The notes: generated from the letters alone by a model not told the origin. Numbered from the stretch's first letter, positions 8,176-17,598 are shown. The stretch: 64,000 bases of DNA from Sphingomonas swuensis (GCF_039538045.1 NZ_BAABBQ010000001.1:766001-830000); one strand, 5' to 3'. Numbers and translations: made by a program.

Positions 8176-8837
8176 TTGCGCACACTGATACCGCCGCTGC
8201 CCCGCGCAAGACCGGCAAGGTCGTTCTGCAGACGCTGCTCGGTGCCGTGACCGGTGGCCTCGCGATGAGTGCCATCCTCTGGGGGCTGCACGACCAGGAA
8301 GGCTTGCTAGACGATCCCGCGCGAATGGCGGCGCTCGGCACTGCCATGATCTACGGGTTGATGGCCCTTGTGGTTGGTCTGGGCTCGGCGGCGCCGCGGG
8401 TTGGCGCGCAGGCGCTCAACGTCGAGGACGCCGACGAATTGATCGAGCAGCGTCCCGATCTCCTGATCGGAGCCGCGAGCTTCCTCCTTGTCGCCGTCCT
8501 TCTCGGTGCGCTCGCATTGGCCGATGGCGGCGGCGTGGTCGGGATCCTCGCTCCCAAGACGGCTGGCCTCATTGCCGCAATCTGCGCGATCTCACTCACG
8601 ATCATGACCGTCGCATACCGCAATCGCGGCGACGAGCTCATGCGCCGCGTGTCACTCGAGGCAGGAAGCTGGGCCCTGGCCTTCGTCTGCCTGCTGTTCG
8701 GCGGCTGGGCGACGCTCGCCCACTTGGGCCTCGCCGCACCATTCTCGCCTTTGCTGTTTGTTGCCGGGGTCTTCGCCCTCTACCTGCTCGCCGTCTTCGT
8801 GGCGGCAGGCCTGCGCGGCATGATGAAGCCGCGCTAG
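8172..8837 (+). CDS. Multi-pass membrane protein partnered with HTH regulator
   Basis: 221 residues with about six hydrophobic segments: roughly residues 22-42, 60-80, 105-125, 132-150, 168-187 and 194-214. The segments are separated by short charged loops, including NVEDADELIEQRPDL and YRNRGDELMRR. No catalytic motif is recognised. Start at 8172 (AGGA at 8168-8171, ATGA overlap with the regulator). Context resembles small HTH plus multi-TM protein pairs with an unassigned envelope or stress role. Tail overlaps the convergent thiolase gene by 4 nt. Confidence 0.75.
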   Translation: MIAHTDTAAAPRKTGKVVLQTLLGAVTGGLAMSAILWGLHDQEGLLDDPARMAALGTAMIYGLMALVVGLGSAAPRVGAQALNVEDADELIEQRPDLLIGAASFLLVAVLLGALALADGGGVVGILAPKTAGLIAAICAISLTIMTVAYRNRGDELMRRVSLEAGSWALAFVCLLFGGWATLAHLGLAAPFSPLLFVAGVFALYLLAVFVAAGLRGMMKPR

Positions 8838-10021
8838 ACCAGCTCGACCGCGACCGCCGTCGCCTCGCCGCCCCCGATGCAGAGCGAGGCGACACCGCGC
8901 TTGAGGCCCTTCTGCTTCAGTGCGTTCAGCAGGGTGACGATGATGCGGGTACCGCTGGCGCCGATCGGATGGCCCAGCGCGGTGGCCCCGCCGTGCACGT
9001 TGATCTTGTCGTGGCCGATACCAAGGTCCTTCATCGCGAACATGGCGACACAGGCGAAGGCCTCATTCACTTCGAACAGGTCGACCTCGCCGATGCTCCA
9101 GCCGGCCTTGTCGAGGACCTTGTGGATCGCGCCGACCGGAGCGATCGTGAACTCGGCCGGAGCCTGCGCATGGGCGGCGGTGGCGACGATCCGGGCGACC
9201 GGATTCACGCCCTTGGCTATCGCATCCGACTCGCGGGCAAGGACCACGGCGGCAGCGCCATCCGAAATGGAAGAGCTAGTCGCCGCGGTGATCGTGCCTT
9301 CCTTGTCGAAGGCAGGCTTGAGCTGCGGAATCTTGTCGGGGCGACCACGGCCCGGTGCCTCGTCGGTGTCCACCAGGGTTTCGCCACTCCGGCCCTTGAT
9401 CGTGACCGGCACGATCTCGTCGGCGAAACCGCCGCCGTCGATTGCAGCCTTGGCGCGATTGAGACTCTCGATCGCATAGTCGTCCATCGACTGGCGCGTG
9501 AGCTGATAGTCGTTGGCAGTCGACTGGGCGAAGCTGCCCATCGCGCGGCCCTCCTCATAGGCGTCTTCAAGCCCGTCGAGGAACATGTGATCGTAGATCT
9601 TGTCGTGGCCGATCCGCGCGCCGCTGCGGTGCTTCTTGAGCAGATAGGGCGCGTTGGTCATGCTCTCCATCCCGCCCGCGACGATGACGTCGGCGTTGCC
9701 GGTGAGGATCGCCTCGGCGCCCATGATCACCGTCTGCATGCCCGAACCGCAGACCTTGTTGACGGTGGTCGCTTGGACGCTGGTCGGAAGTCCCGCCTTG
9801 ATCGCCGCCTGACGTGCGGGCGCCTGGCCGAGACCAGCCGGAAGCACGCAGCCCATGTAGATGCGGTCGATGTCCTCGCCAGAGACGCCAGCCCGCTCCA
9901 CCGCCGCCTTGACCGCTGTCGCGCCGAGATCGGTCGCGCTGGCATCGGCGAGGGCGCCTTGCATCGCACCCATCGGCGTACGGGCATAGGAAAGGATGAC
10001 GACGGGATCGGCAGTGGCCAT
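8834..10021 (-). CDS. Acetyl-CoA C-acetyltransferase (thiolase)
   Basis: 395 residues, the usual length for degradative or biosynthetic thiolases. The acylated cysteine is in NKVCGSGMQTV (about residue 90). The catalytic HGGATALGHPIGASGTR block and the second catalytic cysteine in ASLCIGGGEATA lie near the C-terminus. It condenses or cleaves acetoacetyl-CoA in the cytoplasm. It could serve the end of leucine degradation beside the neighbouring isovaleryl-CoA dehydrogenase, or polyhydroxybutyrate synthesis (PhaA); the PhaR-like palindrome upstream favours the latter. Start MATADPV at 10021 rather than the upstream in-frame codon at 10081. Confidence 0.93.
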   Translation of the reverse strand: MATADPVVILSYARTPMGAMQGALADASATDLGATAVKAAVERAGVSGEDIDRIYMGCVLPAGLGQAPARQAAIKAGLPTSVQATTVNKVCGSGMQTVIMGAEAILTGNADVIVAGGMESMTNAPYLLKKHRSGARIGHDKIYDHMFLDGLEDAYEEGRAMGSFAQSTANDYQLTRQSMDDYAIESLNRAKAAIDGGGFADEIVPVTIKGRSGETLVDTDEAPGRGRPDKIPQLKPAFDKEGTITAATSSSISDGAAAVVLARESDAIAKGVNPVARIVATAAHAQAPAEFTIAPVGAIHKVLDKAGWSIGEVDLFEVNEAFACVAMFAMKDLGIGHDKINVHGGATALGHPIGASGTRIIVTLLNALKQKGLKRGVASLCIGGGEATAVAVELV

Positions 10022-10045
10022 GAGACGGGCTCCGGTGGAAGAATG

Positions 10046-10056
10046 TTGCACTGCAA
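10046..10056. promoter_or_regulatory. TTGCACTGCAA palindrome (PhaR-like operator)
   Basis: Perfect 11-bp palindrome TTGCACTGCAA in the 88-bp divergent region between thiolase (25 nt upstream of its ATG) and isovaleryl-CoA dehydrogenase. From family knowledge, the PHB regulator PhaR of alphaproteobacteria binds TGC/GCA dyads of this kind. The assignment is inferred from motif and neighbour. Confidence 0.45.
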
Positions 10057-10109
10057 TAAGCATTCCGCCCGCCTTGTCCAAGTCTCGGCCGCTCTGCTAG
10101 CGCGATGTC

Positions 10110-11267
10110 ATGTCCTTACCCACGCTCGACTTCGACCTCGGCGAGATGGCCGACACCATCCGCGACTCCACCCAGCGCTTCGCGACGGACCGCATCCAGC
10201 CGCTCGCGGCGGAGATCGACCAAAGCGATCGCTTCCCGATCGAGCTGTGGCCAGAGATGGGGGCGCTCGGCCTCCACGGGATCACTGTGGAAGAGGAGTG
10301 GGGCGGGCTCGGTCTTGGATATCTCGAGCATGTCGTCGCGCAGGAGGAAGTCGCCCGCGCCTCGGCCTCGGTAGGCCTCAGCTATGGCGCTCACTCCAAT
10401 CTCTGCGTCAATCAGATCCGTCGATGGGCGAATGACGAACAGAAGCGCAAATATCTTCCCGGGCTGATCGATGGAAGCCAGGTTGGCGCGCTGGCGATGA
10501 GCGAGGTCGGAGCGGGCTCCGACGTCGTGTCGATGAAGCTCAAGGCCGAAAAGAGCGGCAACGGCTACCGCCTCAACGGAACCAAGTTCTGGATCACCAA
10601 CGGTGCCTATGCCGACGTACTGGTGGTCTATGCCAAGACCGCACCCGATGCTGGCAGCCGCGGGATCACGACCTTCCTGATCGAGAAGGGCATGGAGGGT
10701 TTCTCCATCGGCCAGAAGATCGACAAGGTCGGCATGCGCGGTTCGCCGACCAGCGAGCTGGTATTCGACGACTGCTTCGTTCCCGCCGAGAATATCATGG
10801 GTCCGGAGAATGGCGGCGTCGGCGTGCTGATGAGCGGCCTCGACTATGAGCGCACGGTGCTTGCCGGAATCCAGCTCGGCATCATGCAGGCTTGCCTCGA
10901 CGTGGTCATTCCCTACGTCCGTGAGCGCAAGCAGTTCGGAAAGCCGATCGGAGCCCAGCAGCTGATGCAGGCCAAGATCGCCGACATGTATGTCGCGCTC
11001 AACTCCGCCCGCGCCTATGTCTATCAGGTCGCCAAGGCGTGTGACTCCGGCAAGACCACCCGGTTCGATGCGGCCGGTGCGATTTTGCTTGCGAGCGAAA
11101 GCGCGTTCAAGGTCGCAGGCGAGGCGGTGCAGGCGCTCGGCGGCGCGGGGTACACGAAGGACTGGCCAGTCGAGCGCTTCATGCGCGATGCCAAGCTGCT
11201 CGATATCGGCGCGGGCACCAATGAAATTCGCCGAATGCTGATCGGGCGCGAGCTGATCGGCGCCTGA
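10110..11267 (+). CDS. ivd: Isovaleryl-CoA dehydrogenase
   Basis: 385 residues of the acyl-CoA dehydrogenase family. It shows [14 protein letters not shown] and [18 protein letters not shown] in the FAD-binding middle domain. [14 protein letters not shown] carries the Glu at the catalytic position characteristic of isovaleryl-CoA dehydrogenase. The C-terminus reads [22 protein letters not shown] and [14 protein letters not shown]. It oxidises isovaleryl-CoA to 3-methylcrotonyl-CoA in leucine degradation and passes electrons to ETF. The substrate of the next step is handled by MccA/MccB encoded 4-8 kb downstream. Divergent from the thiolase. Confidence 0.93.
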   Translation: MSLPTLDFDLGEMADTIRDSTQRFATDRIQPLAAEIDQSDRFPIELWPEMGALGLHGITVEEEWGGLGLGYLEHVVAQEEVARASASVGLSYGAHSNLCVNQIRRWANDEQKRKYLPGLIDGSQVGALAMSEVGAGSDVVSMKLKAEKSGNGYRLNGTKFWITNGAYADVLVVYAKTAPDAGSRGITTFLIEKGMEGFSIGQKIDKVGMRGSPTSELVFDDCFVPAENIMGPENGGVGVLMSGLDYERTVLAGIQLGIMQACLDVVIPYVRERKQFGKPIGAQQLMQAKIADMYVALNSARAYVYQVAKACDSGKTTRFDAAGAILLASESAFKVAGEAVQALGGAGYTKDWPVERFMRDAKLLDIGAGTNEIRRMLIGRELIGA

Positions 11268-11290
11268 CCCCGCTTGTCCTCAAGCCGAAC

Positions 11291-11352
11291 TCACATCAGC
11301 GTCCACCTTTCACGAAGAACATGTCATGGTGAAGAGGTGGCCGCTGATGTGA
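11291..11352. repeat. Long imperfect intergenic inverted repeat
   Basis: The left arm at 11291-11313 (begins TCACATCAGC, ends TTTCAC) pairs with the right arm at 11329-11352 (begins GTGAAG, ends GCTGATGTGA). There is one mismatch and one bulged base over about 23 bp; the loop is 15 nt. It lies between the convergent ivd and HPF-family genes. It has no T-run and is much longer than the ordinary terminators here. Confidence 0.7.
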
Positions 11353-11371
11353 ATTTGGGGGAGGGTGGCGC

Positions 11372-11686
11372 CTAGCGCGCGCCCTGCTTGCCTACGGCCT
11401 TCTCGTAGGCGTGCAGGACCTTGTCGCAGGCGGAGCGAACCACGGCGTCCACCCCGGCACCCTCCGCAGATGCGGCGACCGGTCCGAGGTTTTCCGGCCT
11501 GACCTCGATCGAGCAGCGATATTCGGGATTGCTCGAGCGACTCTCGCGGACATGCGCGATGTGAACCTGAGCGCTGGTGACCTTGCCGTCGAGTCGGCCG
11601 AGCCGATGACTGACGATGCCTTCCACCTGCTCCTGGCTGGCTTCATTTTCCGCGACCTGGTTGTCGCGGTTGAAGTCGATGAACAC
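11372..11686 (-). CDS. HPF/RaiA-family ribosome-associated protein (short)
   Basis: 104 residues. The pattern FIDFNRDNQVAENEASQEQVEGIVSHRLGRLDGKVTSA, then VHI and the RCSIEVRPENLGPVAASAEGAGVDAVVRSACDKVLHAYEKAV segment, matches the beta-alpha-beta fold of the S30AE/HPF domain. These proteins bind the decoding site of idle ribosomes. The usual C-terminal dimerisation domain of long HPF is absent, so at most a short HPF/YfiA-like role is expected. The start is a GTG at 11686 with AAGGAG six bases upstream; the longer reading from 11752 adds residues unlike the family. Confidence 0.72.
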   Translation of the reverse strand: MFIDFNRDNQVAENEASQEQVEGIVSHRLGRLDGKVTSAQVHIAHVRESRSSNPEYRCSIEVRPENLGPVAASAEGAGVDAVVRSACDKVLHAYEKAVGKQGAR

Positions 11687-11700
11687 GCTCGTCTCCTTGG
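11687..11700 (-). promoter_or_regulatory. Shine-Dalgarno that fixes the HPF-like GTG start
   Basis: Read on the minus strand, AAGGAG is followed by ACGAGC and then the GTG codon whose first base is 11686. This is the only good Shine-Dalgarno in the neighbourhood and decides between the 104- and 126-residue forms. Confidence 0.7.
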
Positions 11701-11748
11701 TTGCTACATTCAAGGAGAGAACGTCCGCGCGGACTCGCCAGTTGCGCC

Positions 11749-12084
11749 TCACTTGCCGGCGAAGAGGAAGCCCACCGCAGCCATGATGCAGGCGAACGCA
11801 GCCAGGTGCCTCCAGTGCAACGGCTCTCCGAGCACGGTTACCATGAAACCGCCAAAGACGATCAGCGTGATCGCCTCCTGCGCAATCTTGAGCTGCGCAC
11901 CGGTCCAGCCGTTGGCGTAGCCGATCCGGTTTGCCGGAACAGCAAAGCAGTATTCGACGAGCGCGATGCTCCAGCTAATGAAGATCACCAGCAGCAGCGG
12001 TTTGCTCATCCCGCCTTTCAGGTGCCAGTACCAGGCGGCGGTCATGAAGATGTTCGAGCAGATGAGCAGCAGGATCGTCGGCAT
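11749..12084 (-). CDS. DUF486 / DMT-like small membrane protein
   Basis: 111 residues with four hydrophobic helices, beginning MPTILLLICSNIFMTAAWYWHLK and including KPLLLVIFISWSIALVEYCFAVPANRIGY. The motifs AWYxHLK, W-x3-EYxxxVPANRIGY and LKIxQExITLxVF are typical of the DUF486 family. The family has the size of small multidrug-resistance/DMT proteins, but no transported substrate is established. It stands between the HPF-like gene and the M13 peptidase, all on the minus strand with short spacing. Confidence 0.88.
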   Translation of the reverse strand: MPTILLLICSNIFMTAAWYWHLKGGMSKPLLLVIFISWSIALVEYCFAVPANRIGYANGWTGAQLKIAQEAITLIVFGGFMVTVLGEPLHWRHLAAFACIMAAVGFLFAGK

Positions 12085-12124
12085 GGCGACCTGCTAGCTC
12101 ATCCGCTTGGGTCAGGGGAGAGGC

Positions 12125-14212
12125 CTACCAGACCTTCACGCGCTGCTCTGGGGCGAGGTAAAGCTTGTCGCCCGGTTTGACGTCGAAGGCCTTGTACCAG
12201 GCATCGAGGTTGCGGACGGTCAGCGCACGATATTCGTCGGGCGCGTGGCCATTTGTCGCGATCTGGCTGCGCAACGCTTCCTCACGGCTCTTATCCGCCC
12301 AGGCTTGAGCATAGGCGATGAAGAAGCGCTGGTCGCCGGTGAAGCCGTCGATCACCGGCGCTTCCTTGCCGCCAAGGCTGGCGCGATAGGCGTCATAGGC
12401 GGCCGAGAGACCGGCGACATCGGCGATGTTCTCGCCGAGGGTCTGTTCGCCCTTCACGTTGACGCCAGGGAAGGGACTGTAGGCGTCGAACTGGGCGGCG
12501 AGAGCCTTGCCCGACTGCTGAAAGCGGCTGAGATCCGCAGGGGTCCACCAGTTGCGCAGGCGGCCCGTGCTGTCGAACATCGCACCGTTGTTGTCGAAGC
12601 TGTGGCTGATCTCGTGGCCGATGACCGCTCCGATTGCGCCATAGTTGTAGGCCGCGTCTGCCTTTGGATCGTAGAACGGCCGGACAAGGATCGCAGCAGG
12701 GAAGTTCAATGCATTCTGCACCGGCAGGTTGACCGCGTTCACCAGCTGCGGGGGCATCCACCACTCGGCCCGGTTCATCGGCTTGCCGAGCTTGGCGAGC
12801 TGGTGGCGATACTCCGCCGCATCGGCTGCCGACTGATTGGCGTAGGCATTGGTCGGACTAATCTGCACGGCCGAATAGTCGCGCCAACTGTCGGGATAGC
12901 CGACGCCGACGACGATCGTCTCGACCTTCTTCAGTGCTTCCGCCTTGGTTGTCGGTGCCATCCAGTCGAGCGCTTCCACGCGCTTGGCGAAGGCGGACTT
13001 GATCCCGCTAACCATGGACTGAATTGCGGCCTTGTTCTCAGCCGGGAAATATTGCGCGACATAGGCCTTGCCGACCGCGTCCTGAAGCGCGTTGCTCGTG
13101 GCGTTCAGCGCCAGCAGGTCGCGGCTGCGCTGCTGAGGAGTGCCGGCGAGCGCCGTGCCGAAGAAGGCGAAGCGCGCGTCGCGGATGGGAGCCGGCAGCA
13201 CCGCGCCATGTTCGTTGAGCGTGTGGAAGGCGAGCCAGTCCTTCCAGGCATCGAGCGGCTGACTTCCTACCAGCGCAGCGAGGCGCGGAATGGCGGCATT
13301 GTGGTAGGCCTCGAAGCGCGGCACCCCGCCAAGCTGAGCGGCGTCGAGCAGTGCCGGCCAGTCGATACCGGGCGCGTTCTTCTCCAGCTCTGCCCGGCTC
13401 CAGACGGTCGCACCCTTGGTGAAGTCGTTGCTTTCCGCAATTGTTGAATGAGCGCGCGCGATCTGCGTCTCCAGCGCCATCACCCGGCTTGCGGCCGCGG
13501 ATGGATCGGGATTGCCCGCGGCGCGGAGTACGGTCTCGATGTAAGTGCGATACTTGTCGCGAAGGCCGGCCATCTTGGCGTCGGCCGAAAGATAGTACTC
13601 GCGGTCAGGCATGCCGAGCCCGCCCTGGAGAATGTAGGGGAGGGTCTCACCCGGTGTGGCAAGGCCTTGAGTGACGAAGAGCCCAAACAGGTGGTCGGTA
13701 TTGAAGTTGGTGCTGTTCAGAGGATCGACGTCGGCCCGAATGCTGCGGCCGATGGCGGCGCTAAGCGCGCGCTTGTCGGCAATGGCGGAGATGGCATCGA
13801 GATCGGCCTTGGCCGGCGCCATTCCGGCGCGGTCGATCGCCGCCGTATCGAGATAGGCACGGTAGTAGTTGGCGATCCGGCCTTCGTTCGTATCCGCCGC
13901 AGGATTGGCCTTGAGGAGCTTGTCGAACAGCTGCACACTGTTCCGCTCTCGCTCCTGATCGGCGATGAGGAAGGCGCCGATCGAGCTGCGATCGGCGGGA
14001 ATCTCGGTCCGCTTGACCCAGTTGCCATTGGCGTACGCGAAGAAGTCGTCGCCAGGCTTGACGCTCTTGTCCAACGCCGTGGCGTCGATACCGAGACTTG
14101 TCCCCGCCGCGCTCGCTTCGACACGAGCATCGTCACCTTCGCCCCGGCAGGCGCCGAGCGGAAGCGAAAGGGTGAGGGCAGAGGCAGCAAGCAGCAGGGG
14201 CGAGCGGATCAT
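12125..14212 (-). CDS. M13 family metallopeptidase (neprilysin-like lipoprotein)
   Basis: 695 residues. The zinc site HEISH is at 533-537, with the second block GENIADVAG giving Glu594 and Asp598; the NxFxA-type N-NAVNLPVQN segment precedes it. The N-terminus MIRSPLLLAASALTLSLPLGAC is a lipoprotein signal with Cys about residue 21, so the enzyme should act in the periplasm on peptides. The C-terminus ends LAPEQRVKVW, matching the conserved VW end of M13 enzymes. The start at 14212 begins the signal peptide; the upstream extension to 14311 lacks family character. Confidence 0.92.
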   Translation of the reverse strand: MIRSPLLLAASALTLSLPLGACRGEGDDARVEASAAGTSLGIDATALDKSVKPGDDFFAYANGNWVKRTEIPADRSSIGAFLIADQERERNSVQLFDKLLKANPAADTNEGRIANYYRAYLDTAAIDRAGMAPAKADLDAISAIADKRALSAAIGRSIRADVDPLNSTNFNTDHLFGLFVTQGLATPGETLPYILQGGLGMPDREYYLSADAKMAGLRDKYRTYIETVLRAAGNPDPSAAASRVMALETQIARAHSTIAESNDFTKGATVWSRAELEKNAPGIDWPALLDAAQLGGVPRFEAYHNAAIPRLAALVGSQPLDAWKDWLAFHTLNEHGAVLPAPIRDARFAFFGTALAGTPQQRSRDLLALNATSNALQDAVGKAYVAQYFPAENKAAIQSMVSGIKSAFAKRVEALDWMAPTTKAEALKKVETIVVGVGYPDSWRDYSAVQISPTNAYANQSAADAAEYRHQLAKLGKPMNRAEWWMPPQLVNAVNLPVQNALNFPAAILVRPFYDPKADAAYNYGAIGAVIGHEISHSFDNNGAMFDSTGRLRNWWTPADLSRFQQSGKALAAQFDAYSPFPGVNVKGEQTLGENIADVAGLSAAYDAYRASLGGKEAPVIDGFTGDQRFFIAYAQAWADKSREEALRSQIATNGHAPDEYRALTVRNLDAWYKAFDVKPGDKLYLAPEQRVKVW

Positions 14213-14337
14213 GGACAACCTCGTCGACAAAAGACCGAGCCTCGTCGCTGCGACCACCGGCACCGCTTTGCAAGCGTCGGCGGCCCGGCTAGGCGCTGGG
14301 TGAACCAGCATTTTCGACGAACGGGATCAGGAGAAGC

Positions 14338-15936
14338 ATGAGCGCGCCGCGCCTCGACACGAAGGTCCAGCCCGACAGCGCAGAGTTCCGCGCCCGCGCT
14401 GACCACAACCGCTCGCTGGTCGAGCGGCTGCGGGCTGACGTCGCACGCGCGGCGCTCGGCGGAAACGAGAAGAGCCGCGAGCGCCATGTTGCCCGCGGCA
14501 AGCTCCTTCCGCGCGAACGCGTGGAGCGGTTGCTCGACCCGGGTTCTCCCTTTCTCGAGATCGGTCAGCTCGCCGCCAATGACCTCTATGACGGCGAGGT
14601 TCCAGGCGCTGGGATCATCTGCGGGATCGGGCGTGTGTCTGGCCGGCAGGTGATGATCGTCTGCAATGACGCGACGGTGAAGGGCGGCACCTACTATCCG
14701 CTGACCGTCAAGAAGCACCTGCGCGCGCAAGAGATCGCAGAGGCCAACCTGTTGCCGTGCATCTACCTCGTGGACTCGGGCGGCGCCAACCTGCCGCACC
14801 AGGCTGAAGTCTTTCCCGACCGTGATCACTTCGGGCGGATCTTCTTCAATCAGGCCAATATGAGCGCGCTGGGCATCCCGCAGATTGCCTGCGTGATGGG
14901 AAGCTGCACCGCGGGCGGCGCCTATGTGCCCGCGATGAGCGACGAGAGCGTGATCGTCGCTAACCAAGGGACCATCTTCCTCGCCGGGCCGCCGTTGGTG
15001 AAGGCGGCGACGGGCGAGGAGATCAGTGCCGAGGATCTGGGGGGAGGCGACCTCCATGCGCGCATGTCGGGCGTCGTCGATCACCTCGCCGAGAATGACG
15101 AACATGCGCTGGCCATCGTTCGCGACATCATAAGTACGCTGCCCGAGCAGCGGCCGGCGATCGAGCCGCGGGAGACGCTTCCGCCGGCGCTGGACCCGGC
15201 CGAGCTTTACGGCATCATCCCCGAGGATGTGCGCGCGCCCTACGACGTGCACGAGGTGATTGCGAGGCTCGTCGACGGTTCGAGCTTCCACGAATTTAAG
15301 CCGCTCTATGGCACGACACTCGTTACTGGCTTTGCGCACATCCACGGAATGCCGGTCGCGATCCTCGCCAACAATGGCGTCCTCTTCAGCGAGAGCGCGG
15401 TCAAGGGCGCGCACTTCATCGAGCTCGCTTGCCAGCGCCGCGTGCCCCTGCTGTTCCTGCAGAACATCTCGGGCTTCATGGTTGGCGGGAAGTACGAGGC
15501 CGAGGGCATCGCCAAGCATGGCGCCAAGCTCGTCACCGCCGTCGCCACTGCGCAGGTGCCCAAGATCACCGTCCTGATCGGCGGCAGCTTCGGCGCGGGT
15601 AATTACGGCATGTGCGGACGGGCTTATTCTCCGCGCTTCCTCTTCTCCTGGCCCAACAGCCGGATCAGCGTCATGGGCGGCGAGCAGGCGGCCAGCGTGC
15701 TCGCCACAGTTCACCGCGACGCCGACAAGTGGAGCCCGGAAGAGGCCGAAGCCTTCAAGCAGCCGATCCGCGAGGATTACGAGGAACAGGGGAATCCCTG
15801 GCACGCCACTGCGCGATTGTGGGACGACGGGATCATCGATCCGACGCAGACTCGTGACGTCCTTGGCCTCTCGCTTGCCGCCTGCCTCAACGCGCGAATC
15901 CCGGATTATCCGCGGTTCGGCGTGTTCCGGATGTAG
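14338..15936 (+). CDS. mccB: Methylcrotonyl-CoA carboxylase beta subunit (carboxyltransferase)
   Basis: 532 residues of the acyl-CoA carboxyltransferase family. The block [20 protein letters not shown] and then [23 protein letters not shown] are diagnostic of the methylcrotonyl rather than propionyl enzyme; [16 protein letters not shown] forms the oxyanion-hole region. It transfers carboxyl groups from biotin on MccA to 3-methylcrotonyl-CoA in leucine degradation. ATG 14338 follows AGGAGAAGC. MccA is encoded 1.7 kb downstream after two intervening genes on the same strand. Confidence 0.94.
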   Translation: MSAPRLDTKVQPDSAEFRARADHNRSLVERLRADVARAALGGNEKSRERHVARGKLLPRERVERLLDPGSPFLEIGQLAANDLYDGEVPGAGIICGIGRVSGRQVMIVCNDATVKGGTYYPLTVKKHLRAQEIAEANLLPCIYLVDSGGANLPHQAEVFPDRDHFGRIFFNQANMSALGIPQIACVMGSCTAGGAYVPAMSDESVIVANQGTIFLAGPPLVKAATGEEISAEDLGGGDLHARMSGVVDHLAENDEHALAIVRDIISTLPEQRPAIEPRETLPPALDPAELYGIIPEDVRAPYDVHEVIARLVDGSSFHEFKPLYGTTLVTGFAHIHGMPVAILANNGVLFSESAVKGAHFIELACQRRVPLLFLQNISGFMVGGKYEAEGIAKHGAKLVTAVATAQVPKITVLIGGSFGAGNYGMCGRAYSPRFLFSWPNSRISVMGGEQAASVLATVHRDADKWSPEEAEAFKQPIREDYEEQGNPWHATARLWDDGIIDPTQTRDVLGLSLAACLNARIPDYPRFGVFRM

Positions 15937-15980
15937 GCCGGGTCACCGTTCTCCCTTCCCGATTAATCGAGGACATTTTC

Positions 15981-16535
15981 GTGGCGTCATCGCCTGCCCG
16001 TCGCGCGGCCATCGTGCCCACCGCGCTCGCCGCCTTCGCCGTCGTCGTCGTGATGAACCTCGTCCACGAGGCGGGGCATGGCCTTGCCGGCAAGGCAATG
16101 GGCTATGACGTCATCGTGCGCACCAACCACGCCGCCGTCGCGACGGGCGAATTCCGTTCGGCCACGGACGCCCTGATCATGTCGGCCGCGGGACCGCTGG
16201 TGACCGTCGCCATCGCCCTCATTGCCGCGCTCTATGCCCGCCGCGGTTCGGTGCTGGCCGCGGGCGTGGTTCTCGCTGCATTAGTCTCGCGGCTGATCGC
16301 GGCGGTGGTCAGCCTCAACTACCCCAATGACGAGGCCCGGATCTCGACCGCGCTTGGCCTCGGCCAGTGGACCCTATTCGGAATCGTGATCCTGCTGCTC
16401 AGCCTGCTTGCCGCTCTGTCCCTGCGCGGTAAGCGCCTCGGCTGGCGCTGGTTTCTTGGCGCCTACATCGGCACGTCGCTCGGCACGGCCTTGGTGGTGC
16501 TGGGTGAAAGCTGGTTCCCCGCCCTTCGCTTCTGA
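15981..16535 (+). CDS. M50-like polytopic membrane protein with HEAGH motif
   Basis: 184 residues with about five hydrophobic helices. The first contains the zinc-metalloprotease motif HEAGH at residues 29-33 (MNLVHEAGHGLAGKAMG), followed later by SAAGPLVTV. That G-P pair often appears in site-2-protease-like M50 membrane proteins. A second metal ligand of the NxxPxxxxDG type is not seen; LNYPNDEARI near residue 113 is the nearest. The call is therefore M50-like fold, activity uncertain. GTG start with GAGGAC upstream. It lies between mccB and bioB. Confidence 0.65.
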   Translation: MASSPARRAAIVPTALAAFAVVVVMNLVHEAGHGLAGKAMGYDVIVRTNHAAVATGEFRSATDALIMSAAGPLVTVAIALIAALYARRGSVLAAGVVLAALVSRLIAAVVSLNYPNDEARISTALGLGQWTLFGIVILLLSLLAALSLRGKRLGWRWFLGAYIGTSLGTALVVLGESWFPALRF

Positions 16536-16559
16536 CACTCATTTGGAGACCATCGTACC

Positions 16560-17558
16560 GTGCTTGACCACGTTCGTCAGGACTGGACCCGCGCGCAAAT
16601 CGCCGCGCTGTTCGACCTGCCCTTTACCGACCTCCTGTTCCGAGCCGCCGAAACGCACCGTGCGCACCATGCGGCGGGCGAGGTGCAGCTCTGCACCCTG
16701 CTGTCGATCAAGACCGGCGGCTGCCCTGAGGATTGCGGCTACTGCTCGCAATCGGCCTATGCCGACAGCGGCCTCAAGGCCGAGAAGTTGATGGACGTCG
16801 GCGCCGTGCTCGCGTCCGCCGCCGAGGCCAAGGCCGCCGGTTCGCAGCGCTTCTGCATGGGCGCAGCGTGGCGCAGCCCAAAGGACCGCGACATGGAGGC
16901 GGTCTGCCGCATGGTCGAAGGCGTCAAGGCAATGGGTCTCGAGACCTGCATGACGCTCGGCATGCTGAGCGGTGAGCAGGCGAGGCAGCTCAAGGCCGCG
17001 GGCCTCGACTACTACAATCACAACATCGACACCTCACCCGAGCACTATGGCGAGATCATCTCGACCCGGACTTTTCAGGAGCGGCTCGACACGCTGGAGG
17101 AGGTCCGCGGAGCAGGGATCAGCGTCTGCTGCGGCGGCATCGTCGGCATGGGCGAAAGCCGTGAAGACCGGGTCGGTTTTATCCACGCGCTCGCCACCCT
17201 GCCGCGCCATCCGGAGAGCGTTCCGGTGAATGCGCTGGTGCCGGTCGAGGGCACGGTGTTGGGCGACATGTATGCCGGCGAGCGGCTGATCGACGACATC
17301 GAGTTCGTGCGGACCGTGGCAGTCGCGCGCATCACCATGCCGCTCTCGATGGTGCGGTTGTCGGCGGGCCGCGAGAGCATGAGCGAGGCGACCCAGGCGC
17401 TCTGCTTCCTCGCGGGCGGGAACAGCATCTTCACCGGCGACAAGTTGCTCACCACGGCCAACGCAGGCGACAGCAAGGACGCAGCCCTCTTTGCGAAGCT
17501 CGGGCTTGTTCCGATGCAGGCCGAGGAGCCGATGCGGGCTCTGGAGGCGGCCGAGTAG
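16560..17558 (+). CDS. bioB: Biotin synthase
   Basis: 332-residue radical-SAM enzyme that inserts sulfur into dethiobiotin. The C-x3-C-x2-C cluster motif [10 protein letters not shown] is at about residues 59-68. [10 protein letters not shown], the [12 protein letters not shown] block and the C-terminal [17 protein letters not shown] are standard BioB features. GTG start at 16560. Genes for the rest of the biotin pathway are not in the window. Its place directly before the biotin-bearing carboxylase subunit suggests supply of cofactor to MccA, an inference from context. Confidence 0.96.
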   Translation: MLDHVRQDWTRAQIAALFDLPFTDLLFRAAETHRAHHAAGEVQLCTLLSIKTGGCPEDCGYCSQSAYADSGLKAEKLMDVGAVLASAAEAKAAGSQRFCMGAAWRSPKDRDMEAVCRMVEGVKAMGLETCMTLGMLSGEQARQLKAAGLDYYNHNIDTSPEHYGEIISTRTFQERLDTLEEVRGAGISVCCGGIVGMGESREDRVGFIHALATLPRHPESVPVNALVPVEGTVLGDMYAGERLIDDIEFVRTVAVARITMPLSMVRLSAGRESMSEATQALCFLAGGNSIFTGDKLLTTANAGDSKDAALFAKLGLVPMQAEEPMRALEAAE

Positions 17559-17598
17559 ACCCTGTTATGCAGCGCCGGGCCCGGCTATGCGCATGGCC

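Noticed and set aside
12107..13447. 446-codon plus-strand frame opposite the M13 peptidase
   Set aside because: Composition (Arg, Gly, Val, His runs) and perfect antisense overlap with an unmistakable M13 gene mark it as a shadow.
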